DNA from: Eonycteris spelaea
Taxonomy: Eukaryota; Chordata; Mammalia; Chiroptera; Pteropodidae
DNA length: 64,000 nucleotides
NCBI GenBank assembly: GCA_003508835.1
Contig: PUFA01000070.1
Coordinates: 1,054,001 to 1,118,000 of the forward strand
Reading direction: 5' to 3'
Shown here: piece by piece, positions 57,481 to 64,000 of the stretch
Numbering within the stretch: position 1 is the stretch's first letter
Layout: each line of letters starts with the position of its first letter
Program-made: the position numbers and the translations under genes
Notes under the pieces: model-generated
Databases searched by the model: none
What the model saw: the letters and a program-made list of their open reading frames with translations, nothing else
What the model was told of the DNA's origin: nothing

Positions 57481-58680
57481 AGCAATATGCACATAATTAA
57501 ATATTTTTAAAAGGTGTGCCTCAATTTTCCTTAAGATATCAGCATCTTACAAGTTCCTAATCTCTTAATTCTACAAATTTTGTAATTCTGAACTTTACTC
57601 ATTTTTTTTTAAAAAATGTTTTACTCACTATTGGTTGGCTATCAGTTGAAAAGTATCACTACTGCTAAATCTCCATGTGTACAATAACCCTTCATAACCT
57701 TAAAGATCATTGTCATGTCCCCTGTGTGCCTGTTGTAAACCCAACCCTCATTTAGCCTCATTTGTCAGAGGTTTTTGAAGAATTTTTTAAACATTTAGTG
57801 CATCACTAGGTCTTAACCTGCTTGAAGACAGGGCCTTGTTTTCACTCCGACAAAGGAAAACCTAAAACGTTAATTGGAATTCTTACTATGCAAGAGATAT
57901 ATCAAAGCCAGAGAGAAAGAAGACGTTATCTCCTTGCACTAAATGAAGGTTAAACTCTCTCCAAAGACTTTTAAGTTTAAAATAGTTGTTAAGCAGCTAA
58001 TCGACTTACAAGGTGACTAGAGACAGAGGCATCTTCGCCTCTAATGAGAAGTATTTGAAAATGAAGCAAAATCTTCTAGACCAGGGCCTGAGTTTTAAGC
58101 CTTCCTGATTCTCAGGGATGAGGGTCATCTTTGGTACCCAATACTAACAAGAAATTTCTGTCAAGCCAAATTGAAATAATTTTATCACCACCATAAAAAC
58201 CATAAAATTATACAGGATTACTTGTAAATAAAAAACCAGGGAATATAAAATTTAAAACCTAATAATATTAATATTATAACTATTAAGTGGTCCTACTATT
58301 TCCTTAAGAAGACTCTTACCTCTTTAAAGCAAAGAATATCATTTTATTTTTTTTAAAGCTATTAAAAAATATTTTAAAGACCATTAGTTCTAGATCATAA
58401 GCCACTATCTCTTTTCTGGCTCTAATAAAAATACTTGGTAAGAAGATTTACCAAAAAAAAATTGACTTGTCTCTGTGAAATAGATTCATTCTCATACACT
58501 TTGCCTTCAGTAGACAGGACCATTCTGCTGTATTTACCTAGAAGCTGCCATTTTCTTTGAGGTTGACATTCATTAATATATGTGCAGCAATGGAAACATT
58601 TCATAGAAGGAAACTTACTTAAGGCATACAATAATCCAAATATGAAAGTCTTCTGTCTTGCAACTCGGTAAGAATGCTAA
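57481..58680. other. Non-coding, AT-rich
   Basis: No repeat firmly recognised; 57640-57860 has weak L2-like wording (ttgaagacagggccttg). No gene signature. Confidence 0.4.
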
Positions 58681-58684
58681 TAAC

Positions 58685-59050
58685 TACCTTATGGAGTTGT
58701 GACGCAGAGTGAGATAATGAATAGAAACCACTCAATGCATGTCTGGGACATAGAAGAGAGTAGGCACCCAATTAATGTTATAAGTAATTGTAGGAGCAAT
58801 AGTAGTAAAGACAACAGGTTCATCTACCGGCAGGGCTGAGTTCAAATCCTAGATCAACCACTTTACAGCTCTGTAATTTGGGGCAATTTTTTTTTTTAAT
58901 TTCTTTAAGCCTCAGCTTTTCCATTTACAAAACCTGGACATTTATGGCACCTATCTCAAAGCATTTTTGAGAGGATTTAAACAGTTTAGAACAATGTATG
59001 TTGTTTGGTGTATATTCAATAAATATCTATTATCACTGTTGCCATTATCA
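58685..59050 (-). mobile_element. Two adjacent MIR SINE fragments
   Basis: 58685-58790 carries tgacgcagagtgagataatg and gtctgggacatagaagagagtaggcacccaat. 58815-59050 carries gggctgagttcaaatcctag, ctttaagcctcagcttttcc, gagaggatttaaacag and ttcaataaatatc. Both are in antisense. Confidence 0.82.
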
Positions 59051-61289
59051 TTAATAATAATAGTTGATTAATTTTGTCTGTACTTCAAGGAAAAATGGTA
59101 AATAAATAGATATCAAGAAAAATACTTAAAAAACACTTTCCAACATTTTACCTCTGAATATTTTAAATAGCATTGTAGTTTCAAGATAATTTTTGTTCAT
59201 TAACGATATATTTGATGGTTCAGTTTGAAAATTGAATGACTCTCAAACCTTGAACTGAAAGAAATAATAATCTAGTATAGTAATTATAAATGGAGATAGA
59301 ATGTATATATTGCGGATCATTTGGAGCTTTCACAGAATATAGATGACCCTTTTTCCTAAGGCCTTGATACATCCTGAAGGGGTGGTAGAAGTAACTCGCT
59401 TGTATAACCAATGATGAGACTTGGCTCCACAATCTTCCCATATTTCATCTTCGGAGCACTCAGACATTTCATAAAATAATTTCCATTACCTCTTCAGAAA
59501 CTGAGAACTGATTAATATAGAACATTAATGACATTTTAAGGCCTCAGGCTCCACTTTATTCTAAGGTTGTGAAAGTTTGTGAAATTCAATAGTAGTTGAA
59601 TTACAGCTGTTCATTCTCAGAAAGACTTCCCCTTTTTAATACCAGAATGGCTGCAACAGCCTTAGAGCATGCATCTTCCTCGTGTTTAAATACAATTCAA
59701 AAAAGCAATGCCAGTCTCTTTTCCAAAAGTTCTAAGAAATAGTTCAATGGCATCTCAATGGCATTGATTTAGTCACATGTCTATCTCTAAAGCTTTGTGC
59801 GGCCATGCTTGGCTTAAACACCATACTTAGGCCAGGGTTGACTGTAGACCACCAAGACTATATATAGTGAGGATGAGTGACGGGTCCCCAGTTAACAATT
59901 AGGGTGGGCTGGATTCTGATTGGCCAAAAACTAACAAATGCTACTCTCTGGAAGGCTGATGAGCTATGAGATGATTAGGCGTCTTCAGTTAGGAAAGGTA
60001 GAAACTGAGAAACTACTAAAGGAAACCTTTAAAACTATAAACATCTTATATCAACATCTTTATCATGTAAACATCTATCAAATTTTTAATTTTTATAATA
60101 GGAGTTCCATTTTTAAATTTTTAGTTATTTTAATAGTGAGCAGTGCTACTTCATGTAAAAGGCAATATCTTTGTGGGATTTTTTTATCACCAAAAGGTGA
60201 TACTTCTGATAAATAGAATTAATTCAGAAGATTTGGGGAGGAAAGCATAAATTAGTGATGTAGAGATGAGATAAAACATCCTAAATTCCCATGACTCCCT
60301 TTGAAAATGGAGCTAAATGCCCCTCTGGAGCAATCCGTGTATTCTTCAATATCTAGGTAGTCCGCCAACCTCAATAATCCTGTTCAACTCAACAAACATG
60401 ATGAAAATGGTTTTACAAGCAGCTTTAAATCCTTGAAAAAGTTTAGAGATTCGGCAAAGCAAAAGATACAACTAGATTACAAAGAAAATGTTTTCTGTTA
60501 CTTCATTTTCACATTCAACAGAGAGAAGAAAATGTAGCTGTAATTCACGTAAGTGAATCAAGAAAGAGAGAAAAACATTTTAAAATTTGAGGAATTTCGC
60601 TTGGGACCAAAAACAAGCCAAACAAATGAGTGTGCATTAGAGTTAAACATTTCTATACAAATTATTGTGTTCTATTTTTTAATTTTTTCTCATCATAACA
60701 TATAAAATAAATACATTATTAAATTATATGGTTATATATAATATGTTAGATAATGTAAAATATATATATATTGTAGTATGCATAGCCTCATAGTTGATCA
60801 TTGGCTATTCAATAAGCAAGGGCACTTTTGCTTCCTTTTCATCATTCTCTCCTGAAATAAAGGTCTGATAAAGTTTCCAATTTATTCATTGTAGCTTATT
60901 TCATCAAACAAGTTAGAAATCCTTAAGATGTAAATGTGTCCTTTCAGCAGGCTTTCATTCCCTTTTTTTTTTCCCGGGTATTATTGCGCTTTCCTGGTGA
61001 TTTAGTCACCAAGGAATGATGAAAAGAATAATCTATTTCAATGATTTGTGGCTCATTATGGGCACTGAGGGACAAAGTTGAAATAAAAGGTCACAGTGAG
61101 ATTTGATTGTTCTTCATGTTCTCTCGCAGATAGGAATAAAGGCACACCTTGGGAAAGAGATCGTATAGGAAAAGAACGTTTCTTTGTAGGTTATGCAGAA
61201 AGTACAGATAATGTGCATACAGAAAATAAATGTCTTTAGGGATATTAAGCATGGTTCCAAACTATACCAAGATAACTTGAAATAAAATC
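59051..61289. other. Non-coding, AT-rich
   Basis: About 2.2 kb without recognised repeats. An AT-rich tract at 60660-60775 contains short TA runs. The frame at 59938-60216 has no recognised family. Confidence 0.4.

Positions 61290-61292
<3 letters not shown>

Positions 61293-61327
<35 letters not shown>
61293..61327 (+). repeat. (TA)n microsatellite, about 17 units
   Basis: Perfect self-complementary AT dinucleotide tract. Confidence 0.96.
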
Positions 61328-61329
<2 letters not shown>

Positions 61330-61994
61330 ATATTATATTGCTAGAAGTTAGGGATCTATGAACCTAGGATACTTTTTAAAATGTCTTTTGTAGTCAGAGT
61401 GTTGCAGTTGCTTAACTCATTTCTTACCTATGCCCACTGATATGCTCAAAAGTGTGACAACATGAGTAAAGCCATATACATATTTGCTCACTTATTGAAC
61501 AACCATTTATTGGACTCATTCTATGTGCCAGAACCATAACATTGAAAAGGATAAAGTATCTGCCTAGTGGGAATTCCAGTGGGATGGCAGAAATTAAATT
61601 AAAACATACTAAATTATGAATGTAGTAAATGACACAAAAGATAAACAAAGCTGTGAGTGACCAAATAGGGCACAGAAATGGTTTTAGATAAAAGGAGTGA
61701 TATCTGGGTTGCATCTTGAAAGAAGAGTTAGACAGGTGGAGGTAGTGAGGGAACAGGACTAATGGCAAGAAAAGAAAGGAGTAATATTTTAAGCAGAGAG
61801 TACTACATCTCTGAAGGTTTTGAGATAAAAAGAAACATGACATTTTCAATGAACTACAAGAAGAGCCATAGGAAGAAGGCAGGTGAGAGTGAGGCTGACC
61901 GCGGAGAGGTAAACAGTGTAGAGCACATAAGAGTCTTGAAGGCATAAGCATCTGAAACTCTATACACTGACAACAGTAGAAATACACGAGGGAG

Positions 61995-61995
<1 letters not shown>

Positions 61996-62025
<30 letters not shown>

Positions 62026-62060
62026 AGTGCATATCATTGTCATGTTTGTTTGTTTGTTTT
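61996..62060 (+). repeat. (GTTTT)n and (GTTT)n simple repeats
   Basis: gttttg units at 61996-62025 and a shorter gttt run at 62044-62060, inserted in the ancient repeat. Confidence 0.9.
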
Positions 62061-62464
62061 TTAATTTTGAAAGAACTCCGTTTTCAGATTGAGGAATTAT
62101 TTGGAGAGGTATACACACAGAAACAGGGAGACCATTTGTGTTTATTGTTATGGTCCAGAAAGCAGATGGATGGTAACTTTGCCCACCAGTGGTATCAAAG
62201 TTTATAGAAACAGAAGGATTTAAAATATATTTCAGAGGCAGAACCAATAATATAATAGTTAAAGTGAGTGAAAATGACTCCCATGTTTCTAGACTGGATG
62301 GAGACGGGGAGGGAGACCTCGACATTGGGACTTCCAAAGGCAGAGGATGTTTTAGGAGACATTAAATTCAATTCTGGAAATGTTTGTGTCATATCCAAGT
62401 GGAGACAAAGAATTGACAGTTAGTTGTTTGGACTTGGAATATGGCAGAAAAGCCTAAACTAGAT

Positions 62465-62755
62465 ATAGTTGCAAGCTTATTTAATAAACACTTATTGATT
62501 ATTTGTAAATTAGTAACTAGTAAGCATTGTAAAAAATTACTAGTTAGTTACCAGTCACTATCTATCTATAAATACTAAATTGTTTAATCTGTCTAATAAC
62601 TCAAGTACATCTGTTAATCCTAATCCTGTTTACCTATGAGGAAACTAGGACTCAGAATTATTAAAGTCCCCCAGCTAGGTCGTGCAGAGCCATAATTCAA
62701 ATCCAGGCCTTTTGGCTCTCGAGTTCACACCTTTAACCGCTAGGCTGCCAGATTG
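62465..62755 (+). mobile_element. MIR SINE nested in the ancient repeat
   Basis: Near the 5' side ataaacacttattgattatttg, in the middle cctgtttacctatgaggaaactaggactcag, then attcaaatccaggccttttggc and ttaaccgctaggctgcc at the 3' side. Confidence 0.88.
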
Positions 62756-62880
62756 AGCACCGGAATAGAATGGCCGTAGAGGAGACTACAGAGTAATAAG
62801 AAGAGAAAGCGGAGCCCTGAGAAACTCAGACTGTTAAAGGTCAGGAGAAGAGAGTGAGTTAGCAAAGAAGACAGATCACT

Positions 62881-63249
62881 TCTACAAATCCATTATACCT
62901 ATGTCTCAACGTGTTTGTCCAACAAGGCCTCACAATTTGAAGTCATATTATGCTCATCTCCATTAGTCTGGACCACCCTCACCTCTAGATACAAAGTCTT
63001 AAGAGTTTTATCCTGCTTGAAAAACCAGGACAGAGCTACCGCATTACTTTCCAGACTCTGCACAATTGATATTCCTCCAAAACGAACTCTTTTGCCAGTA
63101 ATTTGACTTGTATTATTTTTAGTGAAATATCATGTAGCAAGCTGCTCCTAAAATATTTCCAGTCTGGAGTGCTGGCAAGAAAAAAAAATCAAAAAGAAGA
63201 AAACCAGGAGTGGAAGGCAACAGTGGAAAAAGAAAAAAAACCTGAATGT
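62881..63249. other. Non-coding, A-rich towards the right
   Basis: Possible L2 traces only. Frames crossing 63103-63426 translate purine-rich and G-rich DNA and are not genes. Confidence 0.35.
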
Positions 63250-63290
63250 GGGGTGGGGGTAGGGGCGGGGATTGGGGTGGGTGGGTGGGG
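63250..63290 (+). other. Strong G-quadruplex motif
   Basis: Eight guanine runs of 3-5 separated by 1-3 bases in 41 bp, far above the four runs needed for one quadruplex. The G-rich strand is plus. The left flank is an A/G-rich tract. Confidence 0.85.
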
Positions 63291-63504
63291 TGAACCATAC
63301 CCAAAAAAATGCCGAAGAAAGAACATTATCTCTGAAGTGAGAAGACTGGAGAGTCATCAATACATTCTGGTCAATCTTAATCTCAAGGAACTGCCACCCA
63401 CCTATGTCCTCATCTTTCCTAATTAAGCAATTACCCAGGGCCTTTTTAGCAATGTTGTTAGTTTATTTCTACTCACTGTGGAGTTTCCCAGTACCTCCTC
63501 ATCA

Positions 63505-63750
63505 GGAAGACATGTGGAGTCCTATTTAAGAGCACAGATTATGGAGACAGCACCATAGGTGTGATTCTGGCTCTGTGTTAAATGTGTGCATTCAGGAAGC
63601 TATTTATCTGTGGCCTCAGTTTTCTCATCTGCAAAACAGAGATCATAAAACCTACTTTATGAGCATATTGTGAAATACTTGAAGCAGTATCTGACACATA
63701 GTATAGTAGATACTCAAGAAACACTAATTTTATTTTATTATTATTAGAAA
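63505..63750 (-). mobile_element. MIR SINE, near full length
   Basis: ttaagagcacagattatggagac, gattctggctctgtg, ctgtggcctcagttttctcatctgcaaaacagagatc, gcagtatctgacacatagtatagtag, antisense MIR. Confidence 0.92.
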
Positions 63751-63952
63751 AGCCAGTGATCTTCAAATATTTTTAGCAACATAATACCATGATATTTTCA
63801 AGAGCATCAAGGTGCTATATTAATAGTCAGTCATGGTTAAAAGCCATTAATGAGCATTTTTAAACTTAATTAGAATATTATAAGCTGAATTATTGTCAAC
63901 TTGTTTTTATCAGGCAGCATTCAGAGAAGCTGTGTGGGAGGGGAAAAGAGAG

Positions 63953-63977
63953 AGAAAGAGAAAGAGAGAGAGAGAGA
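63953..63977 (+). repeat. (GA)n-rich microsatellite
   Basis: Alternating ag units with interspersed aaag near the right window edge. Confidence 0.85.
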
Positions 63978-64000
63978 TTAAGATTTGTCATAAAGATTTG

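Larger units (their letters stand above)
61490..62880 (+). repeat. Large ancient repeat, interrupted by a MIR
   Basis: The most complete copy of the family at 6050 and 38225. 61490-61960 has ccatttattggactcattctatgtgcc and gcatcttgaaagaagagttagacagg. 62085-62460 has agaaacagggagaccatttg, gtgaaaatgactcccatgtttctagactgg and tccaagtggagac. It resumes after the MIR at 62758 with aagcggagccctgagaaactcag and aaaggtcaggagaagag. The 187-codon minus-strand frame at 61424-61987 is an incidental open frame in it. Confidence 0.6.

Noticed and set aside
61424..61987. 187-codon minus-strand ORF
   Set aside because: Lies antisense in the ancient interspersed repeat, with no conserved motif; best explained as a chance open frame.
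63103..63426. ORF with a Gly/Val-rich segment
   Set aside because: The glycine run is the translated G-quadruplex tract, and the rest is A-rich low-complexity sequence.

Overview
The window is mammalian nuclear DNA with no recognisable protein-coding gene: a gene desert or the inside of a very long intron. Nearly everything that can be named is an interspersed repeat, a microsatellite or single-copy non-coding DNA. Ancient placental repeats (MIR, L2, old L1, MaLR-like LTRs, hAT DNA transposons) are abundant. Alu, B1/B2, Bov-tA, carnivore tRNA-Lys and vespertilionid Ves SINEs were not seen. The only lineage-type SINE is a 5S-rRNA-derived element at 14206-14414 nested in an L1. 5S-derived SINEs are known from fruit bats (Pteropodidae), which have also lost L1 activity, so a megabat is the best guess. 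That assignment is inference from one insertion and the overall repeat profile.

Layout. 0-16 kb is dominated by two plus-strand L1 copies (about 728-4008 and 12392-15950). Each has a 5' UTR, a broken ORF1 and the first ~95 codons of ORF2, then jumps directly to the last part of ORF2 and the 3' UTR, so the whole reverse transcriptase region is missing. The left breakpoint is nearly the same in both, which suggests a non-autonomous 'half-L1'-like subfamily. Both 5' UTRs carry overlapping antisense ORFs in matching frames. Between the two copies lie an L2, old L1 3' ends and a C2H2 zinc-finger pseudogene fragment. 16-20.9 kb holds a (TATC)n tract inside a 15-bp inverted repeat, an L2, MIRs and two DNA-transposon copies. 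20.9-31.9 kb contains the repeat-poor blocks (about 20.9-22.6, 26.1-28.5 and 30.5-31.6 kb), which look most like conserved regulatory DNA. One contains an exact 20-bp word repeated 738 bp apart. 32-49 kb carries MIRs, three copies of an MLT1-like LTR, a hAT element with a perfect 8-bp target duplication, an old L1 block, and a (TG)n tract joined to a CpG cluster. 49-64 kb is a MIR-rich, AT-rich stretch with minus-strand L1 ends, a large ancient repeat invaded by a MIR, a (TA)n tract and a strong G-quadruplex motif.

The ORFs longer than 100 codons lie in repeats or low-complexity sequence, or lack family similarity and splice context. None is called as a gene. Repeat family names below come from remembered consensus features, not a database search; subfamily names are tentative and ends are usually good to about 10-30 bp.
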